64,000 nt of DNA from Bin5 sp965204525 (GTDB lineage: Bacteria > Chloroflexota > Anaerolineae > Caldilineales > Caldilineaceae). The translations under genes were made by a program, and so were the position numbers. Shown piece by piece: positions 35,822 to 43,631 of the stretch. How positions within the stretch are numbered: the stretch's first letter is position 1; the number at the start of each line of letters is the position of its first letter. Location of the stretch: assembly GCA_965204525.1 (NCBI GenBank), contig OZ241994.1, positions 1,922,001 to 1,986,000 of the forward strand, read 5' to 3'. The notes beneath the pieces were generated by a model, which was not told where the DNA came from, searched no databases, and was given only the letters and a program-made list of their open reading frames with translations.

Positions 35822-38449
35822 TCACGAGTAGAGAACCTGAAGCGTTTGTCCGGCGTGGATCCGGGTTTTTGTCTGCAAGTTGATGGCGCCGTCCTGTCTT
35901 TGGAAGGCGAGCGGTTCATTGTCAAGGGTGACAGCGGCTACGGGGGCGCCGGCAAGGAAGGGCAGCTGGAGGCTGCGGATACTCAGGGAGCCGTAGAGAA
36001 CTTCAAGGGAACACTTTTCGGGGGTCATGCGGAACTGACCCCAGCCGGAGTCGAGGGACCAGAAGCTGCGGAATTCTCCGTTCCGGGGCTGGACGGGCTG
36101 GAAGCCGAGGGAGCCGTTGACCATGTCGAACTGGAAGCCGGAGAAGGCATTGAGGAGGGCGTAGGACGCCATGCTGCGAGCGTAGTTGTTGCCGCACTCG
36201 AATTCGTTCCAGGGGTTGCGGCGCTCGCCGTCGTAGCGGTGGCGGATGGCCTCGACGCAGCGCATGCCTTCGTCGACGAGCCCGACCATGATCATATGGC
36301 AGGCGGCGGCATATTCGAAGCCGTTCATGGTTTCCTGCGAGTAGGGCGCGGGGATGAGCGGCTTTTCGACGTCGTCGGGCCAGGCGCAGATGACGAGGCC
36401 GCCTTCGTCGTTGAGGGCGTAGATGCGGCAGGGGTTGTAGACCTGGCTCATTTCGGGAACGAAATTGTATTTGTAGATGGCGGCGCAGGCCCGTTTGACG
36501 TGATCCGGGTCGTGGAGGTCGCCGAGGCCGTAGAGGGAAGCGTGCCACTGGGCGAGCACCTGGTCGATGCTGCTGCCTTTGCCGATCTGGTACTTGATCT
36601 CGTTGTGTTCGGAGTTCCAGTAGGCGTCGAGGGCGGAGCCGCCCTTGAGGGAGTCGTCCTGGGGGCCGTAGGATTCGACGAGGGCGCGATCGGCGAGATT
36701 GACATCCTGTATGTAGTATTCGCCGTTGAAGAGGTTTTCATCGACCCAGACCTTGCCGCGTTCGAAGATGGCATGGTATTCGGAGGCGGCTGCCACATCG
36801 CCTATCGATTCGGCCATTTCGGAAGCGGCCTTGAGCGCGCCCAGGTAGAAGCCTGTCAGCCAGGAGTTGGGGCCGAAGAGCTCCATATCGAGGGTATGGT
36901 GCTGGCGGCCGGTGAGCACGCCGGACTTGCCCGGGTCCCAGCGGTCGATGTTATCGGGACTCCAGGCGTATTCGAGGGATTTCTTTACTTCGGGCCAGAT
37001 GGAGCGCAACCAGGCGTGATCGCCGCTGATCTTCCAGTCGCGGTAGGTCTTCATGACGCCGCCGAACTGGCCGTCGCAGCAGGGGCGGAAGGGCCACGGT
37101 TCGGAGCCGAGAGGAAGCTGGATGCGGAAAGGCATGGCGCCGTTTTCGAGGAGGTTGTAGCGGTAGTCGGCGGTGCGCATGGTGCGCTCGAGCGCCGGGA
37201 AGAGGAAGGGGAGCGCCTGTTGGTAGTTCCAGACGTGGGTGCAGCTGCCTTCGCAGCAGCCTTCGTCGGGGTGCAAGCCTTCCCAGCCGTAGAAGGTCCC
37301 GTCCTCGAGGCGGAGCACGGTGGGAGATTTGAGGATGGAGATATTGGCGGAGACGGCGTCGAGGGCAGGGAGTGGAATGGTGGAGGCGAAGAGCGTTTCC
37401 TGGAAGCGTCTGGTCTCGTCATAGAGGCGGGGCCACTGCTCGATGGCATACTGTGCGCTCGCCATGGAATCCCGCCAGCGGGTTGCGTAGTAGTTTTTCC
37501 AGGATGGCGCGTCGGCCTGCTCTTTCTTCCAGTAGTTCTCGCAGTTGGGAAAGCTCCAACTGACGACAAAGCGGACGCGGCGGGTCTCGCCGGGGCCAAC
37601 GGGGAGGTGGACGGCGAGAAGCCCTGTGTCCTGGTCGGTGAAGCGAGCGCCTACGCCCTGCTGTTCGCCGGTATCATAGACGCGGTTTTCGAATGGCCCA
37701 GGCGCATTGAGGTCTTTCCAGTAGACTTCCAGGTTGTCAAACCAGGCGCCCCGGAACCAGTATTGCTGCCAGCTCAGGTCGACATCGTCGGCCAGCGCGG
37801 CGTCGGTGGCGAGGGTCAGATTGCCGTAGGCGGTATCGTCGGGCCGGAGGCTGTCCGATGAGAGGTGCAGGGAATGGCCCCATGGGTTGGCCTTGACTGC
37901 GTTCAGGTTCCTGGCGGGCAGGGGGTTGGTGAGTACGCCGACGATGGTGTAGGTCTGCGCGGATGCGGTTGTGTTGGCAACGCTGAATTCGAAGAAGGCG
38001 GCGGGGATTCCCGAGTCGTCTTCGTTGGTAGGGATAAATGGGTTGAAGGCGGTCAGCTGCACCTGGCCGGGGAAGGTGTCATCTTGATATGACAGCTCGG
38101 CGAGTGGGAACTGGCCGCGGAAGTCGACGCTTTCGAAATGGGGCAGGCCGGTGAGGTATTCACGGCGGGGCCCCCAGCCGAAGGTGCTGAAGATGGGAGC
38201 GACGAGTTCTCCCTGGTAGGGAGAGTGCAGGTTGCCGTGGAGGATGCGGGCGTCGGTCACTTCGCCATCATTTTCGGCTCGGATGGCGAAGTGGGAGAAG
38301 CCGTTGACGCTGCCTTTGTTGGGGCGGTTGAAGATTTCCCAGTCGATCAGGCGTCCGTTGCCGGCCAGGCCGATACAGCCGGTGCCAATGCCGCCGAGGG
38401 GGAAGCTGATCTGGTTGGTTTTTTCGTTGCGGTAGACGAAGTGCTCCAT
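35822..38449 (-). CDS. GH116 family glycosidase (GBA2-like)
   Basis: An 875-residue protein with the two-domain GH116 layout: N-terminal beta-sandwich beginning FPLGGIGTGCIGL, then an (alpha/alpha)6 catalytic domain. CEGSCTHVWNYQQALPFL (around residue 398) and HHTLDMELFGPNSW (around 520) are where the family's nucleophile and acid/base regions lie. Members hydrolyse beta-glucosides, beta-xylosides or glucosylceramide. No signal peptide, so it acts inside the cell on imported glycosides. Start ATG at 38449 follows CCGGAG. It is downstream of a sugar ABC transporter on the same strand, a likely source of its substrate. Confidence 0.87.
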   Translation of the reverse strand: MEHFVYRNEKTNQISFPLGGIGTGCIGLAGNGRLIDWEIFNRPNKGSVNGFSHFAIRAENDGEVTDARILHGNLHSPYQGELVAPIFSTFGWGPRREYLTGLPHFESVDFRGQFPLAELSYQDDTFPGQVQLTAFNPFIPTNEDDSGIPAAFFEFSVANTTASAQTYTIVGVLTNPLPARNLNAVKANPWGHSLHLSSDSLRPDDTAYGNLTLATDAALADDVDLSWQQYWFRGAWFDNLEVYWKDLNAPGPFENRVYDTGEQQGVGARFTDQDTGLLAVHLPVGPGETRRVRFVVSWSFPNCENYWKKEQADAPSWKNYYATRWRDSMASAQYAIEQWPRLYDETRRFQETLFASTIPLPALDAVSANISILKSPTVLRLEDGTFYGWEGLHPDEGCCEGSCTHVWNYQQALPFLFPALERTMRTADYRYNLLENGAMPFRIQLPLGSEPWPFRPCCDGQFGGVMKTYRDWKISGDHAWLRSIWPEVKKSLEYAWSPDNIDRWDPGKSGVLTGRQHHTLDMELFGPNSWLTGFYLGALKAASEMAESIGDVAAASEYHAIFERGKVWVDENLFNGEYYIQDVNLADRALVESYGPQDDSLKGGSALDAYWNSEHNEIKYQIGKGSSIDQVLAQWHASLYGLGDLHDPDHVKRACAAIYKYNFVPEMSQVYNPCRIYALNDEGGLVICAWPDDVEKPLIPAPYSQETMNGFEYAAACHMIMVGLVDEGMRCVEAIRHRYDGERRNPWNEFECGNNYARSMASYALLNAFSGFQFDMVNGSLGFQPVQPRNGEFRSFWSLDSGWGQFRMTPEKCSLEVLYGSLSIRSLQLPFLAGAPVAAVTLDNEPLAFQRQDGAINLQTKTRIHAGQTLQVLYS

Positions 38450-38467
38450 TTGAATCTCCGGAAGGGC

Positions 38468-38500
38468 AGTAGTCAGTGGTTAGTGGTTAGTGGTTAGTGA
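38468..38500. repeat. Short tandem repeat of the AGTGGTT type
   Basis: Three to four consecutive copies of a 7-base unit AGTGGTT/AGTGGTC lie between the GH116 and DUF624 genes. Related sequence recurs at 44881-44912, 49658-49682 and 51791-51812, each directly at a stop codon. It looks like a dispersed intergenic repeat of this genome. Confidence 0.45.
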
Positions 38501-38521
38501 ACTGCGTTTTGTGTGACTGAT

Positions 38522-39199
38522 TTATGGTGGGGCCTCTTTTTGGAGGACGAGGAGGTGATTGGCGGCGATGAAGAGGGCGTAGACGGTTGGCAGGAGCAGG
38601 AGCAGGGCTGGGCTGATGTAGGCAACGCAGAAGCTGAAGAGGATGCCTATGGCGAGCAGGCCGAGGCTGTTGCCGGGATGGCGGCTGGCGAGGATCAGTG
38701 CGTCGCGTATGGAGGCGCGGACGCCTTTGTGCGGATGCTGGACCAAAGAGGGGAAGGCGTAGAATGAGAGTGTTGCCATGACGGCGCATCCCAAGAGATC
38801 AGCTCCCAGGCCTATCCAGACAATGGGGGCAATGGGAGGCGTTCGAAGGGCTGGCAATGTTGTCAGCAGTGCGAGAAGAGGGAAGATCGTCAACAGGCTC
38901 AACAGTGTGCTGCGACGCCACCACAGACGAAAGTCGCTAAAGAGTGAATATTGTCGGGGCACCCTTCCCTGAAGGAGGCGCAGTTCAAAGGCCAGCAGTG
39001 CGGCCCAGGCTGGCCCGATCGTGATGGACGCCACAAGAAGTGTGGGGATGAACAGCCCCAGGGTGAAAAGGAAGGAGGCCGGAATGCAAACGAGGCTGAA
39101 CAGGAAGGCTCCCCAAAGCAGCTGGGGCAGGTTTTCCCACAATGTCTGCCCGACTTGAACGACGTATGTGCTCGGGGTAATGCCTTGCTGAGTCGTCAT
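38522..39199 (-). CDS. DUF624 (YesL-like) membrane protein
   Basis: A 225-residue integral membrane protein with about five or six hydrophobic segments (for example LLWGAFLFSLVCIPASFLF, LLTIFPLLALLTTL, LGLLAIGILFSFCVAYI). Size, layout and position match DUF624/YesL proteins, which are often encoded beside MalF/MalG-type sugar permeases; their function is not established. The open frame reaches 39238, but the ATG at 39199 overlaps the TGA of the permease gene (ATGA) and is a better start for coupled translation. Confidence 0.65.
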   Translation of the reverse strand: MTTQQGITPSTYVVQVGQTLWENLPQLLWGAFLFSLVCIPASFLFTLGLFIPTLLVASITIGPAWAALLAFELRLLQGRVPRQYSLFSDFRLWWRRSTLLSLLTIFPLLALLTTLPALRTPPIAPIVWIGLGADLLGCAVMATLSFYAFPSLVQHPHKGVRASIRDALILASRHPGNSLGLLAIGILFSFCVAYISPALLLLLPTVYALFIAANHLLVLQKEAPP

Positions 39200-40089
39200 C
39201 CCTTCAGACCGGTAATGGCGGCGCCCTGGACGATCCATCGCTGCGCCAACAGAAAGAAGACGAGGAGGGGAAAGATCGAGATCATAATGCCGGCCAGGAC
39301 TTCGGACTGATTGCCGGAGCCCATGTAGCCGCGGATGGTGGCGATGGCGATGGGGAAGGTAAATTTATCCCAGTCGCGCAGGAAGAGCAGGGGGCCGACA
39401 AAGTTATTCCACGAGGCGAGAAAGGTAAAGATGCCGAGGGCGGAGAGTGCGGGGCCGGTCAAAGGGAGCAGGATCTGCCAGTAGATACGAAAGTAGCCGG
39501 CGCCATCGATTTTGGCGGCGTCGAGGAGTTCCTCTGGCAATGATTTGAAGTGCTGGCGGAGCAGGAAGACGCCGAAGGCGCTGGTAACACTGGGGAGAAT
39601 GAGGGCCCAGTGCGTATTCATGAGGTCAAGCGAACGGATAATGATGAAGGAAGGGATCAGGGTAACGGTTGCGGGGACCATCAACGAGGCCAGGAATAGA
39701 CCGAAGAGGATGTCGCGTCCGAAAAAGCGCAGGCGGCCGAAGGCGTAACCCGCCATTGAGCAGGTGAGCAGCTGGGCGCCGGTAACGATGAGCGCGATCT
39801 TGAGGCTGTTCCAGAAGAACAGCATGAACTCGATGTCGGGTGAATTGATGACGGCGAGATAGTTCTGCCAGTGCAGTGCGGTGGGCCAGAAGTCGGGGGG
39901 GAGATCGAAGGAGTTTTTGGGATCACGGAGCGAGGTCGAGAACATCCAACTGATGGGTGCGACTTCGATGATTGCAATGCCGATCAGGAGAACCCACAAG
40001 AATGCCTCGCCCAGATGGAGCCAGACTGACTTTCTGTACTCTTTTTGGATCGAAACGGGTCCTGTCGAGGAACCTGTGGTCGTTGCCAT
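39196..40089 (-). CDS. Carbohydrate ABC transporter permease, MalG type
   Basis: A 297-residue inner-membrane permease with six predicted helices and the MalG EAA-loop EELLDAAKIDGAGYFRIYWQILLP, which docks to the ATPase. N-tail is hydrophilic (about 20 residues), then the first helix LGEAFLWVLLIGIAIIEV. No good ribosome-binding site stands before ATG at 40089, fitting coupling to the MalF-type gene 57 bases upstream. It overlaps the DUF624 gene by four bases at its 3' end. Part of a CUT1-type sugar importer; no ATPase gene is present nearby. Confidence 0.93.
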   Translation of the reverse strand: MATTTGSSTGPVSIQKEYRKSVWLHLGEAFLWVLLIGIAIIEVAPISWMFSTSLRDPKNSFDLPPDFWPTALHWQNYLAVINSPDIEFMLFFWNSLKIALIVTGAQLLTCSMAGYAFGRLRFFGRDILFGLFLASLMVPATVTLIPSFIIIRSLDLMNTHWALILPSVTSAFGVFLLRQHFKSLPEELLDAAKIDGAGYFRIYWQILLPLTGPALSALGIFTFLASWNNFVGPLLFLRDWDKFTFPIAIATIRGYMGSGNQSEVLAGIMISIFPLLVFFLLAQRWIVQGAAITGLKG

Positions 40090-40146
40090 GCGTGCGGTGT
40101 AGTGTATTAAGTCATGATGTAGGGTGGCATGGGGTCAGGGATTCCC

Positions 40147-41088
40147 CTATTCATAGTGAACCCAGCGGCGGGCGCCCAAAAACTGCAGAAGCGTCAGCGT
40201 GATCAGAATGATAAACAGGGTAAAGGAAACGGCGGAGGCGTAGCCCATTTCGAAGCCGCGGAATGCCTTTTCGTAGATATACATCGCGATAACACGGGAG
40301 GCGTCCCCCGGGCCGCCTTCGGTGAGTACCCAGACGTTGTCAAAGATCTGGAATGCACCGATGAGAGAGATCACGATGGCAAAGAAGGCGGTGGGTGAAA
40401 TGAGGGGGAGAGTAACATTGCGAAACTGCTGCCAGAAGCCGGCGCCGTCGATGCGGGCGGCTTCATAGTAGACTGTGGGAATACCCTGGAGGCCGGCCAG
40501 ATAGATGACCATCAGATAGCCGCAACTCTTCCAGACATCGTAGATCATTGCCGAGACGAGTGCCCAGGTGGAGCTGCTGAGCCAAGGCACGGGATCCAGC
40601 CCGATCTGGCCGATCATGAAATTGACGACGCCTCTGTCCTGGGTCAGGAGAAAGCGCCAGACGACGGCGAGAGAGGCGGTGGTGGTCATGACGGGAAAAA
40701 AGATGGCGGTTCGGAGGAGATAGCGTATGCCCCAGGGCATGGCCCGGTTGAGGCCTACGGCCAAAAGGAGGCCGAGAATGTTATTGAGGAAAGTAGCGCC
40801 GACCGTGAGCCGCAGAGAGTTCCAGTAGATCTTGAACATCCTGGAATCGGTCGTGAGGCGGGTGACGTTTTCGACGCCGGCCCACTTTGGCGGCGTCAAC
40901 AGGTCGTAGTGGAGGAAGATGAGGACAAGAGAGGCAACGATAGGCAGGGCAGTGAAGAGCAGGAGCCCTAGCAGAGCAGGTGTGGCAAACAGATAGCCCG
41001 CCCATGCTTCACGCCGCGCCAGAGTGGTCCCCTCCTGGGGATTGGCCTGTCTGTCGATTCTGTCGTCAGACAGCGCTGTTGAAGTCAT
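40147..41088 (-). CDS. Carbohydrate ABC transporter permease, MalF/UgpA type
   Basis: A 313-residue permease with the EAA-type loop VYYEAARIDGAGFWQQFRNVTLPLISP and a first helix near residues 32-55 (YLFATPALLGLLLFTALPIVASL). ATG at 41088 follows AGGAAACTCC. It pairs with the MalG-type gene downstream and the family 1 binding protein upstream. The gap to the binding-protein gene (103 bases) holds a 10-bp inverted repeat. Confidence 0.93.
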   Translation of the reverse strand: MTSTALSDDRIDRQANPQEGTTLARREAWAGYLFATPALLGLLLFTALPIVASLVLIFLHYDLLTPPKWAGVENVTRLTTDSRMFKIYWNSLRLTVGATFLNNILGLLLAVGLNRAMPWGIRYLLRTAIFFPVMTTTASLAVVWRFLLTQDRGVVNFMIGQIGLDPVPWLSSSTWALVSAMIYDVWKSCGYLMVIYLAGLQGIPTVYYEAARIDGAGFWQQFRNVTLPLISPTAFFAIVISLIGAFQIFDNVWVLTEGGPGDASRVIAMYIYEKAFRGFEMGYASAVSFTLFIILITLTLLQFLGARRWVHYE

Positions 41089-41118
41089 GGAGTTTCCTAT
41101 CCGGACAGGTCAGGATGA

Positions 41119-41172
41119 GCAGGTTGCCGAGCAGGAGGAGGTAAATTGTATCTCTTTCAGCTGGCAACCTGC
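41119..41172 (-). promoter_or_regulatory. 10-bp inverted repeat between binding-protein and permease genes
   Basis: GCAGGTTGCC at 41119-41128 is exactly complementary to GGCAACCTGC at 41163-41172, with a 34-base loop. It begins 20 bases after the binding-protein stop in the direction of transcription. As in the two oligopeptide-type systems of this window, it separates a binding-protein gene from its permease genes and may set their expression ratio. Confidence 0.5.
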
Positions 41173-41191
41173 CACTCTTGTTGGGGCCTAT

Positions 41192-42541
41192 TTACGCCTG
41201 CTTCAGCTTGTCCATTTCGGGCTGCAGTTCGTCATGGGCGGCCTGAAGCGCCTCTTCAACCGTGCGCTCGCCATTCCAGATCGTGGCGTAGTTACGGTTC
41301 AGAATGGGCTCTACAATGTTGAAGTTGGTGGGTGAAGGCACTGTTGCGGCAAAGTCGAGAGATTCGTAGAAGAGCGCGGTATTGGGTGGACCGAACTCGG
41401 CAAAGACCGGCATCTCGGAGACAGAGCGGAGTGCGGGGATGTTGCCGCCCAGCTGCACCATGTCAATCGAAGTGTCGGTGTCGGAAAGCAGTTTGACCAC
41501 TTCCCAGGCCTCTTGCGGATTCTCGCTGGAGCTGGAGATGCCCCAGCCGTCGGTACCGGCGACCGTCTTGAGGGGGCCGGCCTGATGCGGTTGATACTGG
41601 ATGTCGTAGGTGTCGAATTCGGCTTCGAGGGAACCGCCGATGCACCAGCGGCCGCAGGTGCGCATGACGAGGTTGCCGGCGTGGAACTGCGCCCATTCGT
41701 CCCACCCTTCGGGGTTGGGGGCGACTTTGTGCTCCAGGATCAGGTCGGCCATGAACTGAACTGTCTCGGCGACCTTGGGGTCGAGCAGATTGGAGTCCAT
41801 CCAGTCATCTGACATTGGTGAAACGTCATTGTTAAAGTACCAGGCGGCCATACCGAACATGCCGGCGCCCCAGAATGAATAGGCGAAGCGGTCGTCGGCG
41901 CCGCCAGTGACGTTGGCGACCTGAAGACAGGTTTGGAGGAAATCGTCCCAGGTCCAGTCGGTCGACGGCGGGTCCAAGCCTTCTTCCTCGAAAACGGCGG
42001 TGTTGTAATACATGACCATGTTGTTCCAGGAGAAGGGGTATTCGAACTGTTTTCCGTCAACCTGCAACATTTCGCGCAGAGTTACGTGGACATCGTTCTG
42101 CAGGATCTCATTGGCGGGTGCATCGGCGGCCAGGAAGTCGTCCAGCGCGACAAGGACGTTTTTGGCGGTGAGGAGCCTGAGCCCTTCGATGGCGATCATG
42201 ATGACATCGATCTGTTCGCCGCCGGCGATGCGGGTCAGAAGGGTGTCGGAGTAACCATCCCAGCCACCCCCGCCCCAGCCGTTGGCGTTGACTTCCATGG
42301 CGATGTCGGGGATCCGGTCCATGGAACGATCCAGGGCGTTGTCGAAGGTGTTGACGGGCATTGAGGTGGTGGCGATGACAGTGACCGGCTCCATGGCGGG
42401 GGCTGCATCGCCGCCTGAGTCCGGCGCGGCCGCGGGGGCGGCACAGGCAGCCAGCGCGGCGCCTGCTGCGCCGACTCCGGCAAGCCGCAGCATGTCGCGA
42501 CGGCTCATGTTTTGATGGGAAGGCATCTGAAATTTGGACAT
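41192..42541 (-). CDS. Carbohydrate ABC transporter substrate-binding protein, Tat-type lipoprotein
   Basis: A 449-residue family 1 (CUT1) solute-binding protein. The N terminus has a twin-arginine motif SRRDMLRLAG (Arg14-Arg15), a hydrophobic stretch and lipobox LAAC with Cys33, so it is probably exported folded by Tat and lipid-anchored. The mature part shows WTWDDFLQTCLQVA, GAGMFGMAAWYF and GTDGWGISSSSENPQEAWE, as in sugar-binding proteins. The open frame begins at 42586; ATG at 42541 is chosen because AGAGGAG lies seven bases ahead and the signal sits properly. First gene of a leftward transport unit including both permeases and a DUF624 gene. Confidence 0.9.
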   Translation of the reverse strand: MSKFQMPSHQNMSRRDMLRLAGVGAAGAALAACAAPAAAPDSGGDAAPAMEPVTVIATTSMPVNTFDNALDRSMDRIPDIAMEVNANGWGGGGWDGYSDTLLTRIAGGEQIDVIMIAIEGLRLLTAKNVLVALDDFLAADAPANEILQNDVHVTLREMLQVDGKQFEYPFSWNNMVMYYNTAVFEEEGLDPPSTDWTWDDFLQTCLQVANVTGGADDRFAYSFWGAGMFGMAAWYFNNDVSPMSDDWMDSNLLDPKVAETVQFMADLILEHKVAPNPEGWDEWAQFHAGNLVMRTCGRWCIGGSLEAEFDTYDIQYQPHQAGPLKTVAGTDGWGISSSSENPQEAWEVVKLLSDTDTSIDMVQLGGNIPALRSVSEMPVFAEFGPPNTALFYESLDFAATVPSPTNFNIVEPILNRNYATIWNGERTVEEALQAAHDELQPEMDKLKQA

Positions 42542-42618
42542 GTCTTGTCTCCTCTGAATGAATGGAGATGCGGGATGGTGCAGCAAAGGTAGAACTCGGA
42601 TAGGTTGGGCACGGTGGA

Positions 42619-42647
42619 ATAATAGAACATGTTTGTCTCAGTTCCAA
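42619..42647 (-). promoter_or_regulatory. Promoter for the sugar-transport unit
   Basis: On the minus strand TTGGAA (42647-42642) and TATTAT (42624-42619) are separated by 17 bases, about 80 bases ahead of the binding-protein start. A perfect palindrome AACATGTT at 42626-42633 sits in the spacer, where a repressor could bind. Confidence 0.5.
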
Positions 42648-42690
42648 ATTTCAGGACGGAATTGGACCCTACTCGTTATTTTGCTCCACT

Positions 42691-42719
42691 TTGACATACG
42701 ACAGTCGCTTTGCTAGGAT
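42691..42719 (+). promoter_or_regulatory. Divergent promoter for the rightward unit
   Basis: A consensus -35 TTGACA at 42691-42696 and TAGGAT at 42714-42719 are exactly 17 bases apart. Only 43 bases separate it from the leftward -35, so the two units may share a regulator. It drives the gene at 42852 and probably the DegT gene behind it. The 310-base gap 42542-42851 contains these two promoters and no gene. Confidence 0.55.
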
Positions 42720-42851
42720 GGAGGCATATTGCGCCGCGGTCAGGGCGCCAACTCTATTTTGTCTGGGAAGCGAAGCAACGGCTCTGTTCGGCTTATGCAG
42801 CGCGGTTGGACGGCGACGTCCAACTGACTGAGGCAGGCTCGCGGGCCGGAA

Positions 42852-43631
42852 ATGGTGTTCCAGGGCTGGAGATTCATGGTACTCCAAGAAGGAACTACCT
42901 ATACTTTTTCCCAGGTCCTCGAGCTGAACTTAGAGACTGAAGAGATACTTGCCGATCTAGGCTACCGCTATCGCAGCGCCCCTTTGTCGTTACAATCTGT
43001 TGAGGAGACGCCCGTTGCGCCGCAGGTTGAGCTGATGCGTGCGCAGATGCGGGAGCGGTTACCCTTTGTGCCAATGACCAATGAAGCGACTGCGCGCGCG
43101 TTCTATGTGACGCCTCTGCTGTTTGCTGCGCTCGACCAGGTCAGGTTCAAGATGAACATTGCGTATGCGGTTGCGGGCGGGCGGCTAAGTGGTACGGTGG
43201 ACTATCTGCTGCGGGGCAGGCATGACCTTGTTGTGGCCGCGGTGATGAACGAGGAATTGGAGCGTGGATTCAGGAAGCTGGCTGTCCAGATGGTCGCTCT
43301 GAGTGAACAGCTGGCAATGCCAACGGTCGAACCGGTTCATCCGCGGCGGGCGCGAAAGGCCCATCGCACCGGTCCCGCCCGGGGCGGCGCAGGAGGAGCT
43401 GAGGTGGTCAAGAGTGTCCGGACGCAGATATACGGCTTGGTCACTGCCGGGCCGGTCTGGCAGTTTGGTCTCCTGGAGAGAGGGCAGAAGAGAATCACGA
43501 AGGACACCGAGGCGTACCAGTTGCCGCGCGATGCGGGGAAGTTGGTGGGAATCATAGCGGGACTGCTGGGCGAAAGCGAACAGGACAAAGTCAAGCGCGA
43601 AGGAGAGAGGTTGTCATGGGCGAACAGTTAG
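42852..43631 (+). CDS. Degenerate PD-(D/E)XK nuclease-like protein
   Basis: A 259-residue protein that I recognise only by fold-family pattern. The layout (TFSQVLELNLE-type start, GTVDYLL strand, LERGFRKLAVQMVAL helix, IYGLVTAGPVWQFGLLE, then an ITKDTEAYQLP tail) matches a family of small PD-(D/E)XK-like proteins common in cyanobacteria and Chloroflexota. There the strand after DYL reads like IIEAK; here it reads VVAAVMNEE, so Glu and Lys of the ExK pair are both missing and nuclease activity is unlikely. Residues ~165-190 form a basic, Gly-rich insertion. ATG at 42876 is an alternative start. It overlaps the next gene by 16 bases. Confidence 0.5.
   Translation: MVFQGWRFMVLQEGTTYTFSQVLELNLETEEILADLGYRYRSAPLSLQSVEETPVAPQVELMRAQMRERLPFVPMTNEATARAFYVTPLLFAALDQVRFKMNIAYAVAGGRLSGTVDYLLRGRHDLVVAAVMNEELERGFRKLAVQMVALSEQLAMPTVEPVHPRRARKAHRTGPARGGAGGAEVVKSVRTQIYGLVTAGPVWQFGLLERGQKRITKDTEAYQLPRDAGKLVGIIAGLLGESEQDKVKREGERLSWANS

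Noticed and set aside
35651..37861. A 736-codon open frame on the plus strand
   Set aside because: It is antisense to the GH116 gene, whose family motifs are clear on the minus strand. The plus frame has the repetitive Val/Ala/Gly/Glu composition of a GC-rich shadow and no recognisable domain.
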